This document shows, in pieces, positions 34,058-46,400 of a stretch of 64,000 nt of DNA. Each line of letters opens with the position of its first letter. The first letter of the stretch is position 1. The position numbers and the translations under genes are program-made. Origin of the DNA: Paramyrothecium sp. XJ0827 (lineage: Eukaryota > Ascomycota > Sordariomycetes > Hypocreales > Stachybotryaceae); assembly GCA_020881915.1 (NCBI GenBank), contig JAJFPB010000004.1, positions 5,518,001 through 5,582,000 on the forward strand, written 5' to 3'. Under the pieces are notes generated by a model that was not told the DNA's origin, made no database searches, and saw only the letters and a program-made list of their open reading frames with translations.

Positions 34058-34574
34058 TGGGCTGCATCGTCGTCACTTACTGCTTTCAAGAGCTCTCAGT
34101 TGCCGGTTATAAGCCATCTCCGCAGAAATGTCTACAGATAACCAGTTGATCCAGTCTGCCAAGCTTATGACTCAACTTGCGCGACCATGCTGTTTCATCC
34201 GGGTAACAAAAGGTCAATGTATCGGTGCAAAGTCGGTTCCTTAGCCTTCAGCCGAGGCCCGGCTGCCTTGGTTGTATATGCTACACTTTACTTCCATTCC
34301 CTCAAAATTCACTCTAGCACTTATTCTATCTTACTATTCTCTATACTTGACTAATTCCAAAGAGCCTCAGCGACAGTTATAAGATGGCCCTTGCACTTTC
34401 ACGAGGCTATAGTAGTAGCAACAGAGGAGGCTACATATTTACTAGGCTTCTCTTAGATATTAATTAATTTATTCAAAGGAAATAAGTAAACCGCGTATTA
34501 TTTCCAGTTCACTTGGAGAGTTGTATCTAAAGACGATACTACATTGCTCAAAGAGTAGCTAAATACTTTTCAAG
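34058..34574. other. Non-coding stretch
   Basis: Between the P450 remnant and the 704-aa gene. May include unreadable 5' parts of the P450. Confidence 0.4.
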
Positions 34575-36689
34575 TTAATCAGAACGTACTTGAATTGTCC
34601 TTTTATCCCCAACAGACTCTTGTAATGATTCCTCTCGCAGATGCCCAGACATATCGGCACCGCGCTTATACATGGTGTAGCCATTCAACTTCGGCGCACT
34701 CCTCTTTCTAAACCCGTACACTATTCCTAGCACAGCAGAGATTCCGGACCAGATGCAGAAAAGTGCCAAAACAAAATATCCCATCACGTGCCCGGGCACT
34801 AGCGATGCAATGTTTAAGATGCTGCCTTTTCGTGACGCGGTTAAACCTGTGTCAATCCATCCACCTTCAAACCCAGATGAGAAACCGTACATGAACTCGA
34901 TGGCATTGAGGCTGTAGGCAAGTATAGTGGACCGCAACAAAGCGTCGGAATTGACGTAGCCTTGCCATCTATACAAGCTACCATGAGGCACTTCGCGTGG
35001 CGAGTGGCTGGCATAGTAAAAGTCGGAAAACCTTGTCCATTCAAGAAACTTCCAGGCCTGACTGTCGAAGATACCTCGGTCGCCATAGACGAAGACAGGA
35101 TCCACATGTTCGAAGCCGGTGAAGGATGACGTTACGCCATCCAGAGTTGCCTCTCCAAGGTCCGAAGATGCAACACATCGGACACCAATCGGCGCCGCCA
35201 CATCCAGGACGGGTTCTGCGTATTCGAACTTGGGACTGTTGATTTTATAGTCTGTTAACCGCGTTGAGTTGAAAAATTTGCGGAGATCAGTGACCGAGGC
35301 GTCCAACTTGGTCTTCACTTGGCCGACTTCCTCAAGGGTAAAATTGCCGCCTTGTCTTATCTTAAAAAACGTGTCATTGCTGATAAGCGTGCCATTTGCC
35401 GACTTTGAAAAGGGACCTCCCATGCCTTCGACAACAGGGCCTAGTGTAGAATTGAAGGAAGGTATTGTGCCGTCGTCGTAGTAGCCGCGAAACTGGACTT
35501 GCCATAACGCATATTCAAAAATCGTTGACTGGGATATATTAACCGGAACACCGTATTTGCCATCAGAAAAGTAGCTGCGGGCAGACGTGGACGGGATACT
35601 CGTCCCCATCTCGGAATACGACCATAGATTGATGTGATTGGGATCGACCGAGCTGTTGGAGATGTAAATCGCAGATCCTGAAGGGGTACGGAGGCTGACA
35701 CTGGTTCGTCCGTTGGCCTCGAATGAGTCATCGCCTGATTGAGCCATCGAGAACATGGAAATGGGCTTCTCGCTGAGAATCATAAATTCGGAAGCCTTGC
35801 GAACGACGGAGCAGTTGTACTGCACTCGGAATCCCCAGGCTCGGCCTGACGTAGGTATTTCGGCTTGAGGTGCCAAGAACATGTCGAAAAAGGAACTGGT
35901 CAGTGGCAGGTTATTTGGCACCTTCTCAAAAGAAGAATGCTGCGCCCTATCGATATCTGGAGCTGTGTATACGATTCCGAAGCCTGGAATGGTTGGATAC
36001 ATCCCAATTCGCCAAGCACTCCGCACGCCAGTATCGGACCAAACCAATGTCGACCAAGTGCTCGTGTTTCGTCCTATCACTAGAGGATTGGCGGATGTGC
36101 TAATGTAGCCATCGGTGATCTCGAACACAAGGCCAGATAAAGGAAACGCAATAAAGGGAAGGAGGGATAAGAAGGCAAGTAAACTCCACAGTTTAGAAAA
36201 GTCGCGACGCCATATAGCCCTCATCCACCCTGAAGGGGAGCTCCACGTAGCGTCAGAATGCATCATAAGCGTATGAAGATCAGATGCCTTCCAGAAGCGG
36301 GATTGGAGCATAGCAAACTCCACGCCTGCCAATCCGTATTCAGACCACGACAAGCCGAAAACACCGATGATGAACCAGGAGTAGTAGATCAAGGACCCGG
36401 AAAAGTGGCGGTACTTTGCGGCATCATCGCTTTCGATACCCAGGACAAGCCGAACCCATATTATGGCGTACCATACAGTGATGATGGATGGAATTAAGAT
36501 GACCGACAGAGTTCGAGCCCAATAGCGCTTGAGTTTTGGGGGCTTGGTTGTTTCTGCTTGGCCTTGATGCTGAACCTCTTTGTTTTCGATTTCAAGATCA
36601 TGTTTATCGCCACCAACATCGTGAAGTTCATGGAGAAGGTTGTCCGTGACGGCGTTAGTATCGGCCTGTGATCTAACGAGGGACGGCAT
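34575..36689 (-). CDS. Uncharacterised multi-pass membrane protein, 704 aa
   Basis: Single uninterrupted exon. I do not recognise a named family beyond the fungal-specific hypothetical membrane proteins of this size. Visible: a charged N-terminus (about 55 aa), TM segments near residues 58-82, 97-117 and 170-195, a large probably extracytoplasmic middle of about 420 residues with several N-glycosylation sites (for example NTST, NCSV, NSSV, NSTL, NGTL, NFTL) and a few Cys, and a final TM (MGYFVLALFCIWSGISAVLG) before a basic tail. There are no stops, RIP signs or frameshifts. The start at 36689 is the first Met and fits. No function is proposed. Confidence 0.85.
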   Translation of the reverse strand: MPSLVRSQADTNAVTDNLLHELHDVGGDKHDLEIENKEVQHQGQAETTKPPKLKRYWARTLSVILIPSIITVWYAIIWVRLVLGIESDDAAKYRHFSGSLIYYSWFIIGVFGLSWSEYGLAGVEFAMLQSRFWKASDLHTLMMHSDATWSSPSGWMRAIWRRDFSKLWSLLAFLSLLPFIAFPLSGLVFEITDGYISTSANPLVIGRNTSTWSTLVWSDTGVRSAWRIGMYPTIPGFGIVYTAPDIDRAQHSSFEKVPNNLPLTSSFFDMFLAPQAEIPTSGRAWGFRVQYNCSVVRKASEFMILSEKPISMFSMAQSGDDSFEANGRTSVSLRTPSGSAIYISNSSVDPNHINLWSYSEMGTSIPSTSARSYFSDGKYGVPVNISQSTIFEYALWQVQFRGYYDDGTIPSFNSTLGPVVEGMGGPFSKSANGTLISNDTFFKIRQGGNFTLEEVGQVKTKLDASVTDLRKFFNSTRLTDYKINSPKFEYAEPVLDVAAPIGVRCVASSDLGEATLDGVTSSFTGFEHVDPVFVYGDRGIFDSQAWKFLEWTRFSDFYYASHSPREVPHGSLYRWQGYVNSDALLRSTILAYSLNAIEFMYGFSSGFEGGWIDTGLTASRKGSILNIASLVPGHVMGYFVLALFCIWSGISAVLGIVYGFRKRSAPKLNGYTMYKRGADMSGHLREESLQESVGDKRTIQVRSD

Positions 36690-38943
36690 GGCTGTCGAAA
36701 TTAAATACAGAGAAAAGAAAAAGTGTAGGTTGGCGGGCGACGGCTATCCAGATGCTTGTTGTCCACGTTAAATGAGCGCAGGGGGGGCCCTGGGTCTGAG
36801 CTGGGCCGGAATATAGACGGAGCCGTCAAAAGTCCCAACCACGCGACAAGGGAGGTCTTGTAAAATTAGAAAATGAGTCAGAATAACACCAAATATCGGC
36901 TCTTCATTTCACTGGCCGGAGGCGGTCTGCAAAGAGCAAGTGCACTATAGCGCTACTCACTTTAATAACTGAAACGAGCATCGATGGACTCATCATACTG
37001 TAGCTGAGAAAAGAACGCCGGAAGTTGGAGGGCGTCGTAGACCTATCCTTGGGAAAATTCACCCCAGGGGCCACTAAACTTCATCCTGGATGCTGCGAAA
37101 CCTTAGCGTCTTGGCGACCGGAGACTTTTGGAAGCTTTCTTTTGGATGAGCGTAGGATGACCAATAAAAGAAGATGGAGGCGAGGAAGTATGCAGTCAGC
37201 AAGAATGGAGCCTTCCTTCTCGATCCACCTACTTAATACCTTTGAGGATAATTGAGTACGTAAGACTATAAATTGTTCCTGCAGATCGCTAAACAACCTA
37301 TCCCGATGAAGTGAGGATTTCGGGTGAGTTATTATTAAGCTGATTGCTGGTCCGGGAGCTCAGTATCGCGGACGCTGTCGTTGACCAGAGTGGCCTTGGT
37401 GAGATTGGCGCTTAGGAGCGGTGAAGGTTCCATTTTGAGGCCAGGCTCCTCCAGCTACTGGGTAACCCAAGACAGGTAACCGAGACTTTAGGCTGGCAAT
37501 AGGGGACATGTACGGCAGCCAAGTTAAGTACGACGGTGGGAATCTGCTCCCGACTCAGGCTGGATTTAGGTAGCTTAAAGTCGGCCAGACAAGCCTAGGG
37601 TCGATTGCCTTATCACCTCATCGCCTCACAGGTGAGACTGAACCTGTCTTGAAGGCTATTGACATGTAAATTCGCCTTGTCATAAGACTCTGTTCCGAAG
37701 CTGGCTTAAGCAGTAGACGGTTGAGAGCCTGACAATACTTGATACTTACCACCAGGTGCATCTCACTCCTCAGTTCAACGGAGAGTAGCAGAGTAAGTAA
37801 ATTCAGGTGGGACTTTGAAATGCTGCCTATGTTGGGGAGGTCTCGTTGTCTTGTTATGGTGAGAAAAACGGAGCTCACTGTCAGATATGCCGGCCCATGA
37901 CTGGAAGACAAGGCGCCGGCAGTGGACCTCACGCCATCAAATTAGCCCGGCCGATTGGTTGAAGATTATGGTAGAACATATGAGGTTCGAGGTCATCAAT
38001 GGTGATTGTCAAGGATAGAACCCTTGGCTGTACGACGCTGATGAAGCTCTCGTCGGTTTCACAGTGCCCATCAAAGGGCTGTAGCTGCCATTTGAGAGTC
38101 TGACTGGGCGCACGCCAAGATGGCTAGTGTCACTGACCCTCAACGACTCGAAATCACATAGTAAACACTGAGACAGCAAATTGGAGTCAGTCTAGGTTTA
38201 GGCCTTTTTGAAGCAAGCCGAGCAGACACACACCTTGCGCGAGCAGCCCCATCAGTTCCACTGACAACTACTCAAGGGCACTCAGCCATCCAGATCTGAC
38301 GTGGCCGTCTTCCTCCAGGGACTGGTTCTGTGTTTGGCAGCTTTTCGGTGATATGTGCGACGCTGTGCTTATTCCATCCGATCTCATCTTCTAGTAGCCC
38401 TATACGGCGCGGTGAATCGGCCGTCGTAGTTCTTGCGCCTCATCTGTTCTTCTGAAGATCGTCCTGGTACAACAGAGGTTTGGAGGTGCTTCAATGGCAG
38501 CCAGCATCAGATTGCGGTTGGCATGGCTCAAGTCGACTTGGCCGTGGATGAGTAGCTTGGTCTCCTCAGCGTAAATGGTTCAGCACTGCGGTCAAAACGG
38601 CAATCATTTGACTCCAGATCGGCTTTGAGGTTAGCCTGACTGAGTCAAAATGGTGGTTCATTACTTCGTACTGACCGTGCTGGAAGAGTAGCTTGAAGAG
38701 GGATAGTAAGCCCACCATCACGCCCGCTAAGAAAACAATCTACGCCAACATGGATAAGCGCCACGCTTCACCTAAAGTGTTGAGCAGGTCTGGGAACTAG
38801 CCAATCAGAAATGTTCTTATGGCCAAGATCCAGTTAGATAGTTGACGTCATTCTGCCGAAATACAAAACCTAGTCTCTTCCTTGCCCAGAGCATAGTCTC
38901 GATCGAGCATAACAACTCTCCTTCTCTTTTAATCCCAGTCATC
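36690..38943. other. Long stretch without a supported gene
   Basis: 2.2 kb of normal composition. Short frames only. A minus-strand reading at 38300-38800 has coding-like patches (for example VMVGLLSLFKLLFQHG) broken by stops, perhaps a gene relic that I cannot place. Confidence 0.45.
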
Positions 38944-39678
38944 ATGGATGACTGGCAGGATGCAGCCTTGTCTTCCCGGCACATTCACAACAATGTCGGC
39001 CGTAGCGGTGAGAGAGGCAACAGAAAGTCCAGGGGGCGCAATGTGTTTGATGTCCGCAGCACCTTTGGCAGCTACTCTTGCAAATGCTCGGCATGGCACA
39101 GAACTAGCAGTGTATCCGACCATACCTTTGACCAGGCCGCTGCCCTGGAGCTGTACCGGCTGACTGAAAATGGCCACGGCGTGGTTGGTCAACTCTCGTT
39201 GCCCGGTGTCCTTCAGGCTGCCGTTATCCTCGCTGCAAGCAGAGATGGTCTTCAACGTATTCTACATGAATTGGAGCCGACTGACCAGGGCAACCACACC
39301 AAAGTGGAAGAATGCAAATTCGAAGCGACAGTCGATGGCGACGACCACGATGACGGCGAAAGCGATAGCAACTATAGCTCCGAACGTGGAGCCGGGAGCA
39401 ATCGGTTCGATGCATTTGAAAAGAACAGCTTTCGTTCTCCGAAATTCTGGCTGCAATGGAATGGTATTGTGCAGACCACCTCAACGCCCACCTCAGCGCG
39501 GTCTGTAGAGAGTTTTGAAACTGGAATTGGCTACATTGTCTTCACTAGTAATGCTTGCCGCAAGTTTAAGGGCACACTTAACTGTGCATCGCTCGCATGG
39601 AAGGATGTCTCCTTTTCCGGCTATAAGGTTTCTGGTAGATCCGAGTCAGATATGCCAGTTTATTGGAATCTAATATAA
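38944..39678 (+). CDS. Orphan protein, 244 aa
   Basis: Open frame from the Met at 38944 (an upstream in-frame Met exists at 38842, but the pyrimidine-rich CTCCTTCTCTTTTAATCCCA before 38944 looks like a leader). The N-terminal half is basic, then an alpha-helical stretch (LPGVLQAAVILAASRDGLQRILHEL), an acidic DGDDHDDGESDS linker, and an aromatic, Cys-containing C-terminal part (FWLQWNGIV, ETGIGYIVFTS, GTLNCASLAWKDVSFSG) resembling a small beta domain. The family is not recognised. It ends 31 bp before the first LTR of the RIP block. No intron or defect is visible. Confidence 0.6.
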   Translation: MDDWQDAALSSRHIHNNVGRSGERGNRKSRGRNVFDVRSTFGSYSCKCSAWHRTSSVSDHTFDQAAALELYRLTENGHGVVGQLSLPGVLQAAVILAASRDGLQRILHELEPTDQGNHTKVEECKFEATVDGDDHDDGESDSNYSSERGAGSNRFDAFEKNSFRSPKFWLQWNGIVQTTSTPTSARSVESFETGIGYIVFTSNACRKFKGTLNCASLAWKDVSFSGYKVSGRSESDMPVYWNLI

Positions 39679-39709
39679 GCTATGAACACCAGAATGCACC
39701 TTGGGACAT

Positions 39710-40277
39710 TGTGATGATCGGGGGTAACCTTACACCGTTAGGTATAGGGTAACTAAGGATTGCTGGGGATTTGTTTATCCTTAGACAGAATAATAGAAAA
39801 GTATCTAAAGTATATAAGGGGTTATTACTAGTTTATAAGAGAATAGTATAATAAAGGTTATCTTAGGGACTATATATTATTAATAGCTAGTAGGTTCTAA
39901 TCTAGGTATAATATATAGAACCTCCTATCTATATATATAGTTTCCTTTTCTTAGAGTACTAGATTATAATTAGATTATAATCCCTTAATCTATTCCTATG
40001 TATTTTTGCTATTTATAGAAATCTTCTTCTATATAGGTCCCTATCTATATTAGGTATTTTCCTTACTAGTCCCTTATTACTGGTCCTTTACTTCTAGCCC
40101 TTCTTTTATACTAGTATTTAATTTGGGCTAATATATTAGGGTTGGCTTTAGGTATTATACTAGTGCTACGGGACTAGTCTTTCTTTAAGGCTAGTAGCTC
40201 TAGGTTAGTATTAGGGTTATATATTATATTATGTGGTTTTCTACGGTTTAGTTATAGCCTTAGGTCAGGTCGTAATA
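39710..40277 (+). repeat. LTR with family-B start and family-A end
   Basis: Begins TGTGATGATCGGGGGTAACC and follows family B through the ATATTATTAATAGCTAGTAG block. It then continues as family A (GGTTCTAATCTAGGTATAAT, CTTCTTCTATATAGG) to the family-A end GGTCAGGTCGTAATA. The flanking 5-mers (GACAT and AAGTA) do not match. The piece after it (40278-40404) equals the sequence inside the right LTR of the Gypsy element. Confidence 0.75.
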
Positions 40278-40404
40278 AAGTAGAGGCCGTAATACTATAA
40301 AGTAGGCTACTTTCTTTTCCTTAGAGTTTAGCTTAATTAACTTACTTATTATTTTAATATTACTTTAGGTATAATAGTATTATTTAGAATAAGAGCTATT
40401 AATA

Positions 40405-41054
40405 TATAATAATCTAAGGTAATTTTATACTAAAAGATATAAAGTAATTAAAAATTATTAAAGATTTATTTATTCTTAAATAAAATAATAGAAAAGTATT
40501 TAAAGTATATAAGAAATTATTACTAGTTTATAAAAGAATAATATAATAAAGATTATTTTAGAAACTATATATTATTAATAACTAATAATCTTTTATTTAT
40601 TCTAGGGTAAAATTCTCCTATTTATATATTTATTATAATTACTTTATTAAAGTAATTACTAATATACTTAGTTTAATATACTTAATTATAATATATAAGT
40701 ATATATATATAATTAGTTCTTTTCTTACTTAGTATTATATAGGAATTTACTTATATTCTTAGTTCTAGGATAATTAGGTACTAATTTCTTTTTTACTTTA
40801 CTAGGTAGAAATTATATTTTATTAAATCCCTAGAATAGTAGCTATATTATATCTAATATATTTCTCTATTATTTATTTAAATATTTAATTATATTAGTTC
40901 TATATAGTTATATTCTTAGTAAGAACTAATATATATTTAAGTTATAGTTTACTAATTAATTTACTTAGCTTCTTTATATAGTATCTATTATAACTAGTAT
41001 AAATTATATTTATTCTATACTAGCTTAGTTATAAGGTTAGTATAGGTTATAATA
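40405..41054 (+). repeat. Family-B LTR, RIP-mutated
   Basis: 650 bp, starts TATAATAATCTAAGG (mutated TGTGATAATTAAGG) and ends GGTTATAATA. It is preceded by 127 bp of Gypsy internal sequence, so this is the outer end of a deleted element rather than a solo LTR. Confidence 0.85.
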
Positions 41055-43420
41055 TTATATAAGTAGTACTTATTATATTATATTTTATAAGTTATTAAAT
41101 CTAGTTTATAAAAGGCCTAGATTAATATTAGTAGTACTAAAATAAATTAATTTTAATTAAATATTATTACTTAATTTTAAGTTTATTTTTTCTTTATAAT
41201 ATATTTATTTTTCCTTTAGCTATATTTAGTAGCCCTTATATTATAACTAATATTAAGTATAATAGAGAGAGAAGTATTAAGCTTATAATTAGTTTTAATA
41301 AAAAGAAAAATAAGTATAATAATATTACTAGAATCTCTTATAGAAGGGGAATTTAAAATTACTTATTAATTTCTTAATTTTCTAAAGAAGAATTTTAAAT
41401 TTAATTATAAAAGAATTAAACTTTTCTTAATTTAAATTAAAGGAGATTTTATAGAAATTTCTTAATTTATTTATAATAATAAGAAAATACTTAAAAGTAA
41501 TAAATCTAAATATAAACCCTACCTAATTTACTAGAATATTATTAATTTAAGTATAATTATAGTAATATAAAAAATAACTTAATAAATTATTCTTAAAACT
41601 AAGTTCTTTAATTTAATTAATAGAAGTACTATTAAAATTAATACTAAAAAAGCTAATACTCTTTTAGCTTATACTTTAATAATAAAATTAGATTTAAAAA
41701 TAGATCTTAAAACTACTTAATTATTAATATTCCTAGGGTTTATTACTCTTAGTTACTAAATAATAATAATAGTAATAATAATAATAATATATAGTAGTAA
41801 AATATAACTATAAAAGTAGAACTTACCTTGGTTATAGATTTTATATAATTACTATAGCTCTTCTTTATTTAATCTAGTATTTTCTATAAATATCTAAAGT
41901 ACTTCTTTCTAATATTAGCCTAATATAATTTTAGTCTATTAGCTATTATTAACTAATATCTACTTAGTAAAATTAGGATATATTTTCTTAATATTATGTC
42001 TAGCTTCTTTAGATTTAATATAATTAATTATCTAGTAAATATTCTTACTATTAGCTAATATTTATATATAATACTTTAGATTTTCCTTATTTAGTTTATT
42101 ATTATTAGTAAAATATTTACCTAATATTTTAATATAATTCTAATCTATCTTCTAATTTTCCTTAATACTCTAAATATTAGAAAGTATACCTATAGCTATT
42201 TATATAATAATAATACTCTTAGGCTAATACTCTAGAGTAGATCTAGACTTTTTAGAAGGCTTAAATTACTTTATTATTTTTCTTATTATTAAGATCTCTC
42301 TATCTTCTTTAGTTAATTACTTACTTTAATAAGATATCTTATTATTACTTTTTATACTTATTACTATTTCTTTTAAAGATTAAATAGCTAACTAAATTAG
42401 CTACTTTTTATATTCTAATAAAGGATAAGAAGAAAATTTATTACCTATTACTAGACTTTATAATAAATCTAAAATAAGAAGCTCCCTATTATTCTAAGCC
42501 TAAATAAATATCCCCTTAAAGATTAATTCTAATACTATATATTTATAATCTTAAATCTCTATTAATATAGTATTCTAGTTATATTATAATCTATAAATAC
42601 TAAATATATTTATTAAGAACTAAAAATTATTTATTAAGCCCTAATTACTTAAGGCCTAAGCTTTATTAAGAAATTTATTAAAATAACCTAAATTTAAGAA
42701 TTTTAAATAGGGACCTAGATATAATAAAAATAATTTAATAGGGAGATTTAATACCTAGAACCTTAGATATAGTAATAATAAAGTTAATAATAAAGATATC
42801 TATAATATAATATACTATAGGTACTTATAAGACTTAAGTTATCTATTTTACTATATATATCTCTAATTATTAATCTAAAATATATATAATTAAGAAAGAG
42901 CTTATAGGCTTATAATTAGCTTTATATATATAGGAACTTAATAGAGCTATTAAGATATTACTATACTACTAAGGTCTTTATTAGATATACCTAAATAAAC
43001 CTTATAGCTATAGCTATAGTAATACTAGTAGCAAAGCCAAAGTTAATAATACTAAGTTCTTTAGTAATATATATTACCTAGCCTTAATAAAGTTAAATTA
43101 AACTACTACTTAAAGAATGGTAATATAAAAATCTACTTATGCCCTACTTATTATAGCTAAAATCTCTTATTATTTATTACTAATACTAATACTAGAAGAG
43201 ACCTATAATAACTAATCCTTAAAATATCTCTTAAGAAGCTAGAATCTACTTTAAAGCCCATAAATAAGAACCCTTAAAGATTATAAGTACTATTTTTATA
43301 TACTAATTAAATTAGAAGCCTAAGTTATAGCTAAGGGAGATATTAAAGATAGCTTAATTATTAATAAGGTCTAGTAACTAAAGAAAAGTACTATAGATCT
43401 AGCTAAGAAATAAGAACTAG

Positions 43421-46400
43421 TATAATAACTAAGGGTAGCCTTATACCAAAAGATATAGAGTAACTAAGGATTACTAGGGGTCTATTTATCCTTAGATAGA
43501 ATAATAGGAAAGTATTTAAAGTATATAAAGAATTATTACTAATCTATAAGAGAATAGTATAATAAAGATTATCTTAGGAACTATATATTATTAATAGCTA
43601 GTAGTCTTCTATTTATTCTAAGGTAGAATCCTTCTACCTATATACTTATTATAATTACTTTATTAAGGTAATTACTAGTATACTTAATTTAGTATACTTA
43701 GTTATAGTATATAAGTATATATACCTAATTAGCCCTTCTCTTACTTAGTATTATATAGGAATTTACCTATATCCTTAGTTCTAGGGTAGTTAGGTACTAG
43801 CCCCTTTTCTACCTTACTAGGTAGGGACTATAATCTACTAGATCCCTAGAATAGTAGCTATATTATATCTAATATATTCCCCTATTATTTATTTAAATCT
43901 CTAGCTATATTAGTTCTATATAATTATATCCTTAGTAAGAACTAATATATATTTAATTTATAGTCTACTAGTTAATTTATTTAGTTTCTCTATATAGTAT
44001 TTATTATAACTAATATAGGTTATATTTATTCTATACTAGCTTAGTTAATAGGGTTAGTATAGATTATAATATAATACTTCTCTCCCTAAGGCCTACTCCA
44101 GAGATCTAGCTACTTCTTTATATAAATTTAGGTAAATTCCTAGATTTCTTAATTATAGCCTAGTAAGTATTTCTTCTTTTTTCCCTCCCTTATAATAACC
44201 TTAGAGGCTACTATTTACTATTATTTTTATATTAATACTATTTTTAGATTTAGTTTTACTATTATATCTTATATCTATTATTATTTAAAGAATATAAAGT
44301 ATAAGATATTAGCTAAATTAAAGTATTACTAAATATATACTTATTTTAATTATTCTTATAATTTAATAAGTATTCCCCTAATATCTTATATATTCCTTTT
44401 TCTCTATATATCCTTAGTTTTTACTAATTATAGTTAGTTTATTAGATAGTTAATAAGAATAAGAAGCTAGAGAAAAAGAAGATTAAGGTAGAGGAAAAGT
44501 TACTTTATTATTAGGCTACTCTTTCTAAGTCCCTAGCTTATTTAATATAATTATATTACTAGTACTAAGCTTTAAAGAATAAGAGTACTTACTTAGTAAA
44601 GAATACTAAAGCTAAGAAGAAGATTCTTATTAAAGAAATAAAGATTATTCTTAATATTTAGTTCTTAGTTTATTTTAATATTACTTTTTCTCTAAATATA
44701 AATTAGTAGATCTTAGATTTTAAAGCTTTACCTAATTTTAAAATTTCTTTAATTTTAAGCTAGTTTTACCTAGGTATTTAAGTAGTTCCTAAGTATTTTT
44801 ACTTTTATTATAATTTTTTTATTTAATAAAATATAGTTCTTTATTATTTTTAGTTTATTTATATATAAGTATTTATTTTACTTTATATTCTTCTTCTTCT
44901 ATAAGTACCTTAATAATTTCTTCTATAGTTTTATTTTCTAGTATTAGTTCTAAAAGTATAATATAAAATACTAGGTAATATTTTATTATATTAGGTAATT
45001 CTAGTTTATAGTTAATATCTTTAATTTTATATAGGATTTTAAAGAATCTAAGTTTTTTATAGTCTAGTTTATTACTTAGTTATATTATTTTTATATTTTT
45101 TTTAAGTAAGTAGATTATATTTCTTTTCTTAAAAATTAACTCTAGTAATCTTTTTATATTATAATTTTTTTTTATTTTTTAATTTATAAATAAAATTTCT
45201 TATTTTATTATATTATATAATTATTTAAGTTCTTTTATCTTAATAATAACTAGTTTATTAAGAGATCTTTTATATTTAATATACTTAATAATTAATTTAA
45301 ATCTATAATTTATATAGAATAGTAATACTTTAGTAGTTTCTAATTTAGTACTATTATAGTAGTATTATACTATAAGTAGCTATTTTACTTAGTTCTTCTA
45401 CTAGTAATTAATATAGTAATAAAGATATTATTTTAAGATTTAATTTATATATTTTATTTATTTATTTATTTATAGGTAGTAAGTAGTACTTAGTTTATAA
45501 TTAATATTTAGGAGAGCTACTAATTTTTACTAGAATTTAAATATAAATATAGATTCTCTATTAGAAATAATTTCTTCTAGTATATTATATTAGCTTATAA
45601 TATACTTATAAAAGTAATATACTATATCTTTAGTATTAATTACCTTATTATAGATAATAAAGTAAATATATTTAATAAGCTTATTAATAATAATAAAAAT
45701 ACTATTATAGCTATCTTTTAAGCTTAGCTTCTTTAATTAAGGGAGCTTAATAATAAAGTCCTATAAGATTAATTACTAAGATCTAATTAGTACTAGTAGT
45801 AATTTAAGGTATTTATAAGATTTATATCTTAAGGCTTTAGTTTTATTATAGATATTATATTTTCTTATAACTCTTTTTATATCTTTCTTTATTTTAAGGT
45901 AGTTATATATTTAATATACTACTTCTATAGTTTTTTTAATTTCTTTATATTTAATAATATAATACCTATAGATTTTAATTAGAATTTCTTCTTATATTTC
46001 TCTTAGAATCTATATTTAGTTATTATATATAGGTACTATATTATATTCTATACTTACTTCTATAAGTACTTCTATAATATATATAATATATTTTTTACTT
46101 TATTTTTTAATTTTATTATATTATTTATCTTCTATTTTAATTTAGTAGATTTTAACTAGGTTAATAGTTTTTTATTTATAGTTTCTTTTTAAGTTTAAAT
46201 ATAGTAATTATTATATTACCTTAGGGATTTCTTACTTATATTTACTTTTATAACTTAGTATATTAGTATATTTATTTTTAGATCCTTTTTAATAAATAAT
46301 CTTATAATTAAAAGATATAAGTATTTCTATATAGTAGACTTATCTTACTATTAGGATTTAGATTATAGTAAAATAAGTAATATTCTAGTAATTAATATAG

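Noticed and set aside
37930..38800. Possible minus-strand gene
   Set aside because: Coding-like patches are broken by many stops and match no family I know. Left as an unassigned stretch.
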